Shown: positions 22,301 through 37,300, numbered from the stretch's first letter. The stretch: 64,000 nucleotides of DNA from Neorhodopirellula pilleata (GCF_007859915.1 NZ_SJPM01000005.1:124001-188000); one strand, 5' to 3'. Notes: generated from the sequence alone by a model not told the origin. Translations and numbers: made by a program.

Positions 22301-25300
22301 CACGATCACGACCGGTGGTGGGGCCGATGTGGTTATTGCCGGTGGCGGCGGTGACGCGATTCACGCAGGAAACGGAAACAACTTCGTGTTGGGAGACGAT
22401 GGCGCGATCAGCTTCCTTGCCGGTGTCGCGACTTCGGCGACCTTGAATCTTACCGGGTTTGACGGAAACGACCACGTTACCACCGGCGATGGACGCGACA
22501 TCCTCTTTACCGGCAACGGCGATAACACGGTATTCGCTGGTGCTGGTAACGATGACGTACTCGGTGGCAGCGGGATCGACATTTTACATGGTGAAGCGGG
22601 CGACGATTTCCTCGTCGGTATGCTGGGGGATGACGAGCTCGATGGTGGCGTGGGCAACGATGTGATGTTTGGAGGGTTGCCCGTTGGTTTGCGTAGTAAC
22701 TATCGCTTCGGGACCAGCGACTTTACGTTGCCGCCCATGTTCGCCGAAATCGAAGCAGCCTTTCCTGCCGATTACCTGCCCGCGTTCTTGATCACTCCGG
22801 CGATTGTGGATGGTCTGTCGATCGACGGGACTGCGGGAGATGGGCGTGACATCCTGCGCGGCGGTGATGACAACGATGTCATGTTCGGTGGAGCCGATTC
22901 CGACCAACTTTTTGGCGGCGCGGGCTTTGACTATTTAGACGCGGGCGCCGGGAACGATCTCGTTGTTGAAGGCGGCGACAACGACGATGTGATTCGCGGC
23001 GGTTTCGGTGACGATGTGCTCCGCGGCGGCGCCGGAATCGATTATCTCTACGGTGACGCAGGTGATGACAAACTGTTCGGAGAAGCAGGAACGGGCGCTC
23101 GTCAGGCCGGCCAGCGACTCTTTGGCGGCGATGGTCGCGACGAACTTTTCGCCTTTGCACCGACCGGCAATCTCGCGACCGAAACGCAACTCGTTGGCGA
23201 TCAATTATTCGGCGGTTCCGGCGGCGACTTCCTGTTCGGCAACATTCGCAAAGAAGTTCTTTCAGGCGATGGCGGCAATGACTTTATAATCGGCGATGGC
23301 CGCATCGGCCTCGATTACCTCGAACATACGAACGCCGACATCAGCGGTGCCGATGACCTAATCCTCGGTGGCAGCGGCGAAGATCAATTGTTCGGCGGCG
23401 GAGGAAACGATGAAATCTGGGGTGGTGCCGGGACCGATTACATTGATGGCCAAGCGGGCAGCAACGAGATGTTCGGCGGCGGAGGCATCGATCTGTTTGT
23501 GCTCTGGACTGGCGTCGGCAGCAACATCAACTCCAACACGATCGATGGTCACTTAGGCAACGATCCTCGCGAACCCGAAAACAATCGGACTGAGGACGAT
23601 AACGCGACCGACATTTTGGTAATCGATGGCACATCGGGACAGGATACGATTCTGATCGGTCAGCGTAACGGCCAAGCAGCCGCGTTGTATAACGGTAACG
23701 TGATTCCAATCAACATGATCAGCCCCAGCGGTGACCTGTTGATTGAGCAGTTCCGCACTGCGGGTCTGGCGGGGAACGACACGATCGGGTTCTATACCGA
23801 CGAAGCCATTCACAGCGGCACGCTTTCGGGCGTCGATGTCCCCACCGGGTTCCTGCCACTTGATCTTGCCGCACTCGGCAAGCGATCCACCGATTTTGTT
23901 GGAGTCTTTGATGGCAACAGCGGCAATGACCTGCTAATCGGCGGCGCGGGACGGGATCGACTCGACGGCGGTGGCGGCAGTGATGATTTGTTCGGCTTTG
24001 GCGGCGATGATCGCTTGTGGGGCGATAGCGGCAATGGCTTTGGGTTCGATCATGACAGGCTATTCGCAGGTCAAGGCAACGATGACTTGATCGGCGGACA
24101 AGGAACCAATGATCTCTATGCGTGGAGCTTTGATCCGACGCTCGGTGGCAGTCCATTCGGTGTCTTTGTCGATGATGACGGTAACTCTGTCGCGGACAAT
24201 CCAGACGGTTCACTCGTTCAAGAGACCACCGGGCTGAATCGCATGTTGGGCGGCATGCGAGCCGATCGTCTGTTCGGAGGGACGACCGTCGACTTCATGT
24301 ACGGCAACGGCGGCGACGACGAACTGATTCGCGCCGACGGGACCTTATTTGAAAATTCCGATGGCGGCGTCGCGGGTGACGAGTGGAAAGAATACGCTCG
24401 CGAGTCGGATCAAGTTTGGTATATCGGCGGCACCAATGCGGCCGATCAGATCAACGTCGACTTTGTCACCGAACCAGGCTTACTAGCCGATCATCATCTG
24501 ATCACACGCTTAACGAACAACAACGGCAACTTCAGCTTCGCGGCACAAGTTCGTTTGGACTTTGGTGCGATCGATGGCGAAGGCAATCCGGTTTGGAATG
24601 CCAGCGACTTGCAGTTCACGCTCGATCAATTGCTCAGCGAAACGGATCCTGTGGCGCGCGGCGAGACGCTCTCCGAAGTCGCCGCGGATGCAACTGCCGA
24701 AGCGTCCGAATCGGAATTGATCGCCAGCCTGTTGCCGCCCGAAGGGGATTTCCTGGTGATCCTGATTGACGCACTCGGTGGCAATGACACCATATCCGTG
24801 GGCCCAACCGTCCAAAAGACAGTTTGGATCGATGCAGGTGACGGAGACGATCTCGTTACGGTTCAAAGCGGCAATGCGATCCTGGTCGATCGTGCGGAAA
24901 GCTCGCCGGGAACCTCGGGACTAAAATCGCGAAACGATGCGCCGGCACAGGCGTTCCCACTCACCTCACGAGATAAGGAAGGCGTCCTGGTTGACTCGCT
25001 AGAGAGAGCGGTCACCGGCGGCGTCACTTTCAGTGGGCTGACGATCGACAATCCGAACGATGTCGATTACTTCGCGTTTCGACCGAATGATGCTGTGCAG
25101 ATGGTCGCAAACTTCCGAAATGACTTTCAATCTGTTACCCCGAAAGCAGGCTGGCAATATTTGTGGAATGCACCTGCTGGTTGGACGGTCGGCGGTTCGT
25201 CCGGTACGAGCGGCAGCAATCGGATCGGCAATCCGGCCAACTACTCGCCGATGGCATGGGCCGGATCTACTTACACACCCGATGGCGACAATAACAGTCA

Positions 25301-28300
25301 AACGAATCTTCCTGCCGCGTTCGCAAGAGTTACCTCGCTCGGTGGCAATCCTGGCGGCGGTTCGTCGCAGTATGGTTCCGGCGCCGATCGCTACACGATT
25401 TACGCGTACACCGTCGCCGAAGCCGGTCACTATTCGATCACCGACAGCTTCGTAAACAGGACCGCTGGAAGGCGTGCGCTGGACGTGGTTGTGCATGTCA
25501 ACGGCAATGCACCGCTCATCGATGAATTCCAAACCACAAATAACATGTCGTTCGATACAGATCTGGGTTTCCTTCACGCTGGAGACACGGTTTATGTTGC
25601 CGTTGGACCGCGTGGCAGCGACTCTCAAGATGCGTTCACTCTTGATTTTAGCATCGAACAAACAGGGCTGATCCAACTGGCCAGCGGTTCGCCGATCGAT
25701 CGTCTCGGTCTGGCGATCTTCGAGCAAGGTGCGGACGTTACAGAACCTCTCAATCGACTCAATGCCAACACGTTTGCGACCACCGGCCAAACCAGCAGCA
25801 TCACGCTGGCTGGATTGGATCCCGGCAAGACCTACATCCTGGAAGTCACCAGCCCCAACGTTGTGCCGACGATCTACGATCTGCGTTTGAACTACGCGGG
25901 CACCAACGATCCGACGGCGCTGGCACAATTCAACGAAGTGAACATGTCGCTACGCAAAGACACCGTCCGCCGTGACGTGATCCTGGGCGGCGAAGGCAAC
26001 GACATTCTGCAAGGCGGCGCGGGCGAAGATTTCATTCTCGGTGGACTTGGCAATGACGTACTGACCGGCGGTCGCGATCGTGGTGCCAGCGACTTGCTGT
26101 TTGGTGGCCCGGGGGACGATACATTCCAAATCATTCCCGATGCATTGCCACTACTGGGCAATCAACCTGACACACAGTTCGATCCGGCCACACAAACGTT
26201 CATTGCGACCTTCAGCGATCAATTCATCGGCGACGACGGAGATGATCGCGTCTTATTTCTCGGTGGCGATACTGACCGCCGCGGATTGCCTGTCCCCGAT
26301 TACGCTTCGATTCGTTACAACACGGGACTGCATCGTTATGAATTCACCAGTCTCGTATGGGACATCGGCCAACAGCAGTTTGTCACAACGACGGACGCCG
26401 CGGGACGAACCGTTTACGAGCAGCAATACCTGTTCTATCAAACCCGCGATATCGAGCGGACTCAGTTCGACACCCGCGCCGGTGACGACATCGTTCATGC
26501 GGATCCCGAATTCAGATTCCTGCCATTGGCGTTGGCTCACCGTTACAGCTTTAGCGAAACTGCCGGAACGGAATTGATTGATTCCGTCGGCGGTGCAAAC
26601 GCGAGGATTGTGGACCTCTCCGGCTCGGGAACCACCGGTGGTGGTGGCGGTCATTCGCAAGTCGATGGTAGCGTGCGATTGTTTGGTGGCGCCCGCTCCA
26701 CGTCGGACTACATCGAATTGCCCGACACGATTTTGGATGGACTCACCGATGCCACCTTTGAGATCTGGGCAACACGTGAAAGTATCCGCAACTGGAGTCG
26801 AATCCTTGATTTTGGCGCGGCAACCAATGAATATCTGATAGCAACCTGGTCGGCGGCAACGAATGGAAACGCCAACCAAACCGAATGGCTAGACGGGGAA
26901 CGAAAGTCGACCGGCACCTCCTATGTTGTCGAGAACGGAAAGGAAGTCCACTTGGCCATTTCGATCGACGAAGGTGGCGGGGCCGCTGGGGACACGCGAG
27001 TTGTCGTCTATCAGGATGGCATTCAGGTCGGCACTTTTGACACGGCGAATAAGCTTTCACAGCTCACGCCCATCAATAACTGGCTGGGGCGTTCTAAATT
27101 TTCCAACGACGAGACTGCAGACGCCTCGTACAACGAATTCCGCATTTATGCCGCCGCATTGAGTGCAGATCAGCTCCTCGCCAGCCATCAACTCGGTCCC
27201 GACGCCGCATTATCACCAGTACTAACTGGGCAGGCGGATCTGTTTGAAGAATGGGGTATCGATCTCGGTGACTTTGAACAGGGTGCCAGCGAAGCAGCTT
27301 TGACGATTGATCTGGGTTCCGGCAACGACTTCGCCTTCGGCACCGTGCTCGACGACACAATCATTGGCGGCCCTGGGAATGATTACATCGTTGGCCAACT
27401 CGGCAATGATAACATTCAAGGTGGCGGTGGCAGTGATACCATCTTCGGACATACACCGACCGGCGATGCCGTCAAGACGGCCTATCCCGCAGTGACATCC
27501 TTACCGGCCGGGTTTGTTCAAGGTCAATTTGCCGCTGAACTGTACTCCTATTCCTTGGCGACACCGACGTTGCCGACTGAAGTCCCGCGCGGCGGAATCG
27601 ATTTGAACTCGGACATCACCCAGCCCATTAATGACCAAGCGTTTGGCGTGTTGAGCGAACAACCTGGCCCGTTATCCGCAATCACAAATATCGGCGATTT
27701 CAACGCAGATGGCCATGACGATTTTATCCTCACCGGCGCGGTCGCCAGTTACATCATCTTTGGGCCGTACTCGGTAAGCGATTTGGAGTTGACCACGCAC
27801 GCAGCCAACATCGTCGTTCAGCATGCGGCGTTGGGAGTCCCGGCGAATAGCTTTGGCGATATTGACGGCGACGGCATCGTCGACCTTGTATTCCATAAAA
27901 GGGTCGATCGCACTACGCAGGTGACGATTGTCTTGGGTGGTGAGTTTGCAACTGATGCTACTCCCTGGCCGAGGAATTGGGATATAGGCTTCGCAACAGG
28001 AACACTCAATAGCGATAACAGCAAGACGATCGTGTTCAATGAGGCTCAACTCAATCCCTTTGACGTCAAGATTGAAGTGCTCAATCAGGATGGCGACGAT
28101 CGGGCGGACCTGTTGATTAGTTCTCCGTCCTCGGAGGGCACATTCGGGGCATCCCAGAACGATTTCTTTTTCGGTCCGTCAACCTACGGGACTAATGCTG
28201 TGATCGCCGGTGGCGAGGTATTCTTATACAGCCGCGACCCGAACCATGTAACAGAAATGTTCTGGATCAACGGAAATGGCCGGGCTCAATTGATCGCGGG

Positions 28301-31300
28301 CCTGCCTCCACAGATTCCTTCCTTAGGCCGGCCTGTTAGTCTCAATGGCGTGCTTCATTTCATGGCCTTGGATAAGGCATCATTCGCAGACCCTGCGGCG
28401 AAATCTGAAATCTATAAAGTCACCGTCAACTCGGCCACGCAAACGGCGACGGCAACCAAGGTTACTAACATCGGCGGTGCTGGACGAACCCTCATCAATA
28501 GCATCGCTGCCATTCCACGCCCTAACAGTAACATCGAGGATTTGTACTTCGATCACGCTCAGAGTTGCAACAATCTGACGAACGTATGCACTGGAACTCG
28601 TGCTGTCTATAAACTCGACGGCACCAATGCCGCAGTCACTAGGCAATCGGCGGCGAATCGGCGAGCCGTACTGAGCAGTACGGCGAATACGGAGAGTTCG
28701 TTGTTTATGTACACGAGCCTCGACTCAAGCAACTTGAGCCAGCGCGCGTGGCTGCATCTGGTCGACAATCAGGGTGCCGAGCGGGTCGTCGATCTGGAAC
28801 AGCATTTCGGCAAGATGATCGACCGGACGAGCACACCTGGCTCGGTCTTTGTCAATTTATTCACGTCGGCTTATCCCTTTGCGGCTGCCTCCGCGGATGG
28901 AATCCTGCTTTCGTATGACGGAAACACGAACATTGGATCAGAACTGTTTTTCATTTCCAACCTGCAACCGCTGGCAAGTAACGGCCAGCCGCAAACACCG
29001 GCAATCACGCCGGTCGATTTATTGGCCGGGCCAGTCGGTTCCGCACCCAGGGGATTGGTTGCGGTAGATAATGTCTTCTACTTTACCGCTACCGGCGGGC
29101 CTGAAGGCGAAAGTTTGTGGCGGTATTCGCCGCAAACGGGGGCTAGCAAGATTTTGGACCAAGCTGGCAACCCGATTCTGGGTGCGTCGAGCTTGCGTTC
29201 CGCCAACGGCACGCTGCTGTTCGTACGTGACAATGCCGTCTGGCGATATGACGGTGCCCGCGTCACGTTAGTGCGCGGATCGGAGCAAAAAGTTTCGACG
29301 GCACCATTATTCATACAGGGCGATAGCCAGACCGCGTTTATCCGCGACGGTCTTCAGTTCTTCCCGTTGCGTGAGGATCGATTCGCCTACGTCATCTCTG
29401 GGAATGACATCGCCAATGGGTTGTCGACTCGACAAGACGGCACAGTACGTACGTCGCAAACTGTCATGGAACTTCATGCCAACGCACTCGGCTTGCCGGG
29501 CGATACGGAACTGGCTTGGCAGGTGATTGGTGACATCGACGGCGACGATAACGAGGAAATCGCCGTCTCGCATGGCACTGGAATCGTGATTATTCCAGGA
29601 GGACTTCAGGAAGTGGAACCAGCCAACTTGATTGAATTCAATCAAGCTCCAGAAGGTCGCGATGCAAACAAAGCATTTCGGTTGGGCGACATCAATTCAG
29701 ACGGATACGATGATTTTGCGATACGCGCCGGTGATGCGATTGAAGTGGTTCGAGGCGCGGCAGAACTCAGTGCGATTAGCAATGTCGTCCATCTGGACTT
29801 CAGTTCGGTGTTCAATGCGGACACGATTCGTAATCATTCATTCGGTGCAACGGATGTGACAGACTCCGCTATCGACAATTCACCCTCTAGCGCCCGGTTG
29901 ATTACCAACAGCTTTGCGAAGTTCTCCAATAGCGTGACCGGAAATGGGCTACCCGATGACGGATTTTTCCTTGCCAATGACCACCATCCGAACATTCAAC
30001 TAGGTTATCGCAACGATTCCGATGGCTTGAACTCTGTTCTGTTGCAAGGGCAAGAAAATGCGTTCACGTTCGCTGTTCCCACGATTGGTGCCAATGTGTT
30101 GCACCTATTCGGGACGTCGGCGGACGGTGGGAGTGGGATGAACGTCACGCTCAACTATGCCGATGGATCTGTGGTGCGGCAAACCACCGTATCGGACTGG
30201 TTCAGCAACCTAAATGTCGGTGTCAATGGAGATGCCGTTCGCTATCCTCTCATTGATGGCATGGATCGTTTTTCAGGTAACTTATATTCCAACACTAACG
30301 ATCCAGCCGTATTCGGGCATCGATTCGATGTGGACCCTTCGCGGCAGTTACAAAGCGTCACCGTCACGAAAACGGGTTCCACCGGATCCAAGTTGGTTAT
30401 TCTTGGCGCGACGATCGAAACGCCGGTGCTTACGACCGCGATTCGCGGCTTTGCGGAAACATCGCGAATCACGGTGACTGCGGGCGACTTCAATGCAAAC
30501 GGACGATCGGAAGTCGTTGTTGCGGACGCGTCATCCCAGTCGGTCTATGTCTACTCGGGTTTCGATTCACTGCAATCCAAGGACGTCAGTGATGGTGTCC
30601 GGGTGCGATTGCATGACGTACCGGTGACACCAACACTCGGATTCGAGGAGGAAATCGTGGCACTGGTGGACGCGATGATTCCTCAAACTCTAACCGTGAC
30701 AACGACCGGTAAGACGATCTCGCAGACGGTGGTTGGCGGAACCGTCGGATTTGGAGTTAAGTTGCAAGGGGTCGCGGTTTCGCAAACGGCTGTCGGAACA
30801 ACCAATGAGTTCATTCCTCATACCATCGACAGAGAGGTGTTTATCGAGATCACGGCTGTTGCGTCCGACACGGCGGCGACGATTGTCGGCAAGCTGCAAG
30901 CCGCAATCGAAGCAACTCCACTCGCTTCCTACGTCACAGTCAGCACCGCGGAGAATCAGATCAGGTTTACCGCGACACTCTCGACTGCAATCGACCCGGA
31001 CATCATCGGCGGGACAGAACTCCGGTTGGCGGTGGGCGAACTGACCGCCAACGGGCCATTGACCGTGTCTGCGCTCCCGAATCTTGATCTAAATGGTGAT
31101 CGCGTAGCCGACCTATCAATCGGTGTCAGTGCAGTTCCAGCGGTCGCAGCGGCCCGCACCGATTTCCAAGGACGCACCTATTTGATTTACGGATCGAGAC
31201 AGCGAAGGCTGCTACCGACACGGTTCGACGTTCTGGAGAACTTCTCCGTTGCCGGCAGCGGTTCGTTTGTGGTGGATCGAGGCACGGGACGTGCGGAAAT

Positions 31301-34300
31301 CTTTGACGATGGTGGTGATCCGTTTGAAATATTGGCGAAAGAACGTTGGTTTCAGTTCACGACGCTGGGTGATGGAAAGGGTGGCAACACGATTCGCCTG
31401 GACAAGGGTGTGCAGGCCGATCTGATCGATGCCGATGGCGAGGTGATGCTGGTTGGACAGCGGGTCTTCGACTTGCGGACACTCGAAGCGGGAACTTACT
31501 ACCTGCGAGTGACTCGCGCCGATGCGGCAACCCCCGCTCTGGATTTCGATGCGGCGAACGCTCAGGACGATAACACGAATATCTGGGAATCAGTGACGTC
31601 CCCCGGAAACATTACTTTCGGCAACGGCGTGACACTGACGACGGGGCTGAACAATCCTCAGGGGATCAACAATGCGTATTCATTCGACGGCACAGATGGC
31701 GGGACTGCGTTGTCGTTTGGACGCGATCTGGTACCTGATTCACGGGGCCAATCCGCAGCGTGGGAGATTGTGTTTCGTCCGAGCGACCTGACTGGAAACG
31801 AAGTCCTGTTCGAAACCGGTGGTTTCGGAATCGGCACATCCATTAACATCGCGGAAGCTAGCGGAGGTTATCAAGTACAGTTCGTAACCCAGACCCAAGG
31901 CGATAATCGTTTTGAACTGCGCAGTGACGTGCTGACGGAACTGAGCGATTTTACCCATGTGTTGACTGTGTGGAACAAGGCAGAAAACCAACTGCAAATG
32001 TTTGTCAATGGTATCCCTATCGGTGATCCGGTTGATTCGACCGGACTGACTCTTTGGGATAGCGGTGACGGGGCGGGGATTGGTCGCATCAACGGCAATC
32101 ATGGAGCTGGCTTCTTGCTGACCGACTATGGCAATTTCAGGGGCGAGATTGCAGCCGTTCGGTTCTACGATTCGATCGACGAAGCGTTACTGAGCCCCTT
32201 CCGCGTCGAATTTGCCGCACCGATTCGCGGCCAAACGCACGAGACGTCAACGCATCCGGATCGCGATCGACTCGACGGTGGCGACGGCGACGACGTCATC
32301 TTTGGCAACCATGATCTGGATACCATCTTTGGCGGCAGCGGTGCCGATACCATCACCGCTGAACCGACGGAAGTTCGCGATCGCGATGTGGCCGATCCGG
32401 CATTGGGCGAGGTAGCGGTAAGTGAAGCGTTAGCCGGCAACACAGTTATGGCGATTGATCCGGTGGTCACCGTACCCGACCATCGACTGAATGCATCGCT
32501 GCATACGGCCCTCGGTAATCCGGTGACTCATTTGAGTCCGTATGTTCCAGGAACAGTGATCTCAACTTTCACGGGTGGCGATCCAGGCGAAGGCATTGAC
32601 CTGCAAGGGAAGTTCGTCCACGCCGTGAACGTGTTGGGGCCAGCGGTCGGTGCGATCGGTGATGCCAACTTCACGACTGACACGGTGCCTGGAGTGCAAG
32701 TCACGGCTCAGAATACGATTCTGGACTGGGTCACGGGGTTGAACTATGGCAACTCGACAAACGATGACCGACTCGAAGTCGCGATGCGTTCGATTCGTTG
32801 GTCCTTTTTCGCCAATACCGTGCGCGTCAGCCTGGCTGATCTTGTCCCCGGGAAACATTACAAGTTGCAACTGCTACTTGCTGAAGCGTCGACCGGGAAC
32901 CGCTTGTTCGACGTGCTGGTCGAAGGGCAAGTTGTCGCTGCGGCCGTGCATGTGGCAGGACTTCAGGGAGGAGTCAGCGTCCGCAATCGCGGCGTTGTCC
33001 TGACGCATTCGTTTGTTGCGACAGACACCACGCTCGACGTCGAACTGGTTGGTACTGGAAGTGGCGATCGAAACCCGATTTTAAACGCCTTCACACTGGA
33101 AGACGTTTCTCCGGTGACTCACGACGTCATTCGCACAAGCGAACTGGGATCGTTAACGACGCTGATCGCAGCCAACGAGGCAATCACGGATTTGTCGGGG
33201 ATCGAACATCTTGTCAATCTGCAATCGCTCGACCTGTCGCAAGCCTCGCCGGCGAACCTGCTGGGCTCCAATGACCTTGCGACATTGATCCCACGTCGAT
33301 TGACCAGTGGGGCATTTGCCGGTGAGATTGCCGGGATGCGTAGTTTGGAATCACTGAATTTAACTGGTCAAGCTGGGATCACCGACATCTCGTCGCTCGC
33401 AAACTTGACTTCGCTGCGTGAATTGCGTTTGGACGGAACGGGCGTTGATCCGCTGGCTCCATCGACTCTGGAAACGCTGGCGGCCTTGCCGAATCTGGAA
33501 TTCCTGACACTGCCGGGTGCGGTGATGCCTGCGGGAACGAATTTGGTCGTCGACGAAGGCGATACGGTTTCCATTCCGATTGCGAGCGGAGCGTGGTCCG
33601 TGACCGGAGCTGTCACGGCCAGCGGTTCTGCCGGACCGATTGCGTTTGCTGCGACGGATGACGGCATTGTGATCGCAAGCGCTTCGGGGCAGTCATTCCC
33701 GATCGTGATTCGCAACCTCGCACCGACGATCACGCAATTGCCAGACTTCTCGCGGTCGATCCGTGAATTGCAAGACTTCGAAATCGGCGGTCCTCGTTCG
33801 GTTCTGTTTGACGGACGCGACGGGTCGGATTTCAATCGAATCGTCGTACCCTTTGACCCAGCACTGAATCCGGCCGAGTTCACCTTCGAAGCTTGGATCA
33901 AAATCACTGGTGATGAGGGACAGCTTCGAACGCTCGTGAGTACGGAGTTAGTTGGGTCGGGTGGATTCTTCCTGAGCGTCGATGGGACTGACGAATTATT
34001 CTTTGTGACACGAGATGAATCATTCGGAAGCGGACTGCGAGGGCCCATCCCTGTTATCGATCAGTGGACTCATGTCGCGGTTACATTCGAAGCGACGGGA
34101 GCCGCCGATGCAGCGGGCGTGTTTCCAGGAACCATGCGGATGTTTGTCGACGGAACGCTGGCGGCAGAACGCACGACGGGACGTTACCGACCTCAATCCA
34201 CCAGCACACGAGACTTCGTCATCGGACGAGGCGCCGGCGGTGGAGGAGATTTCCACGGCAATATCGACAAGATACGGCTGTGGGATACCGCGCTCGACGC

Positions 34301-37300
34301 GGCAGAAATCCAAAGTCGTCTCGGATCGGATGTCACCGGTGGCGAATCCAACTTGGTCGCTGCTTGGTCGCTCGACGAAGGCACCGGAAATGTGGCGACG
34401 GATCGCACGGGTCGATTCCCTGGTCAAGTACTTGGCGGTGCGACCTACTCACAAGCGACTCCGCAGATAGGAATCAACGAAGGCCAGACGATCAGTCTGC
34501 GAGGCCCGCAATCGCTGGTGTTTGATGGGGTGAACGCACGAGTGGATGTGCCGTTTAGTCCAACGCTCAATCCGCCGAGCTTTACCTTTGAAGCCTGGGC
34601 CAAGGTGACTGGTAAAGTCGGTGAATGGCGCACCCTGGTAATGTCGCGTGGCTCGGAAGTCGGCTTCAACATCTACGCTGGCACCAACAACCGCTGGCAG
34701 TTTTGGACCGGGATTGATGGATTGCCGGGGGCACCAACGTGGGACGTCGCGACGGGTCCTGCGATCGTCCTGAACGAATGGACGCATGTGGCGGGAACGT
34801 TCGAGGCCACCAGTGGTCCCGATGTGAACGGCACACTGACGGGAATCAAACGTTTTTACATCAATGGAGAGTTGGTCGCCGAGAAAACGAATGCCAGATA
34901 CTTGCCGATGACCACTACTCGGCCTTTTACGGTTGGCCGGGGCAACGGCGGTGGACTGGGCTTCATAGGCAACATCGACGACGTGCGGTTCTGGGACGCC
35001 GCCCTTTCCCAGTCCGACATACAGCGCCGAATGAACGCGAGCGTATTGGGTACAGAAGACAATCTGGTCGCTGCCTGGAACTTTAGCGAGGGAACCGGCA
35101 ACGTTGCTGCGGATCAAACCGGAACGTTCCCCGGCCAAGTCAATGGTGGAGCATCCTGGTCAGCCGATACGCCTCCGATCAATCGAACGCAGCAGCAAAC
35201 GTTCCTGGTCGATGGCGTTTCCATCGGCGATCTGATCGTCAGGGATCCCGGTTTGGATTTGAACACGGAATCATTGCAGGTCTCGATCACCGCTCCTGAT
35301 GGAGCCGTAACGGATCTGCTGTCGCGAGCATTGACCTTTGACAACGATCGTTTGCGGCTTGATGCGGGTGTGCTCGATGGCGCGTCCAACGTCACGACGG
35401 CGTTTTGGCTGCGAACCAGCAAAACAGGGCAACAGGTGTTGGTCAGCGGCGGCAATTCCGCAGAACTGGACGAGTACCGAATCGAACTGCTCAATAACAC
35501 GACGCTGCGACTGGTGATTCAGGGACAGACGGTTAGCTGGGCTATTCCCACGGTGGCGGACAACGTTTATCGCCACATCGCCGTGGTGCGGAATTTGGAA
35601 ACGCGTCAAGCGGAACTGTTCCTCGACGGTGTGTCGCAGGGAACGAAGGCATTGGCTGCGGAACAACGATCGCTGAAGATCGGCCAGGGCCAGTTGGTGG
35701 TCGGCCAAACGCACAATAGCGTTGTCGGTGATCGATCGCTGGTCGGTTCGTTGGATGAATTGAACATCTGGAATCGGGCGCTGACGGCAACGGAGATCGC
35801 GGCGGTGCGGACTAGCACGTTCGATTCCAAGTCGCCTGACCTGTTGGGGTATTGGCCGTTCAACGAAGGGACCGGCACCGTGGCTCGCGATCACAGCCGC
35901 TACGGACGCGACGCGACGTTTGGCATTGACCCGCTCGCGGCGAACTACGCGAGGTTCGTTCGCGTCACGAACCTCGGCACGGCCACACGCCGCATGGATA
36001 TCGGCGAAGTCGAAGTCTTCGCGCCTGGAGCGACACCAGGCAATCTGCTATTCAACGAGACCATCGATCTAGCATTCATCCCCAACGGCGCGTCGGTCTT
36101 TGCCAAGGGAGCGATCAGCGGGTTCTCGCAACCGCATGGTGCGACGGATGATCCGTTCTTGATCGATGCAGGTGAGACGAGCGGCGCGAATACTTGGTCC
36201 AGTAATGGCGTTGGCAACTTCGTGATCATCGATCTGGGGGCCAGCCATGAAATCGGTAGCATTCGCATCCACCAGCGCAACGATAGCTGTTGCCAAGATC
36301 GTTTGCGCGATGTCGCGATCACATTGTTAGCCGACGATGGTAACGGTCGGCCTGGTGAGACCGTGTTCGCACAGATTCTTCCAGGACAAGTTCCGACCAA
36401 CTTGTTCTCGACCGCAACCACGCCAGCCGAAGGAGGCACCGTCGCCGGTTTCGAACCCGTTTGGACGAACCTCACGCCCGCAGCGCTCGATCAGTCATTC
36501 ACCTTTGTCGACGACGGTACTTACACGCTAACCGTCACCGCTAATGATGGTGATGGCGGCATTGATAAAACGATGACATCAATCACGGTCGTCAATCTCG
36601 TTCCGACGATTGGCGATCTGAATGCCACCGAGTCCGGTCCGTACCGCGTTGGAAGAAAGATCTCACTCGACGCTCGTGATGCAACGGATCCTGGAACGAA
36701 CGATTCGTTCACCTATCTTTGGGAAGTCAATAGCAACAATGGACAATCGATCTCGGCATCGGATGAAATGGAGTTTGACTTCACGCCACAATTTGCGGGA
36801 ATCTACACCGTCAATCTGACCGTGACCGATTCCGATGGTGGCCAAGCAACGAGGTCGCAGGTTTTCCACGTCGACCCGGTCGCCGTGATCACGTTGTCGG
36901 ACCCAAACCCAGCAGTGGGGAGTGCCGTGAAGCTCTCGTCAAGCGATTCGAGCCTGCTCGCTCCGTCTGGCGGACTCCGCGGGACCAATCAATCGGTGAC
37001 GCGTGAGTATCAGTGGAGCATCCTGGAAGTACCGCATTTAGTACCGGCGGGCGCAATCGCCATGTACTCATTCGACAGCACGATTGATTTCGCTCTCGAT
37101 TCATCCGGTAACAACAATCACCTTGGAACAGTGACTGGCGTCACCCATGCTCCGGACGGTATCGTAGGCGGGGCAGCATTATTCGCCGGGCAGAGCAGCT
37201 TGCTGCAGATTGGTACGACAGGAATCGAAGCCGGATCGGAGTGGACTGCGGCAGCATGGTTCAAGGACTACGTTGTGTCGAGTAGTTGGAACACGTTGTT

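Noticed and set aside
20610..24125. Short-period DNA repeats suggesting a CRISPR or satellite array
   Set aside because: The periodicity is the 9-residue RTX motif with varied codons; there are no constant repeats and unique spacers.
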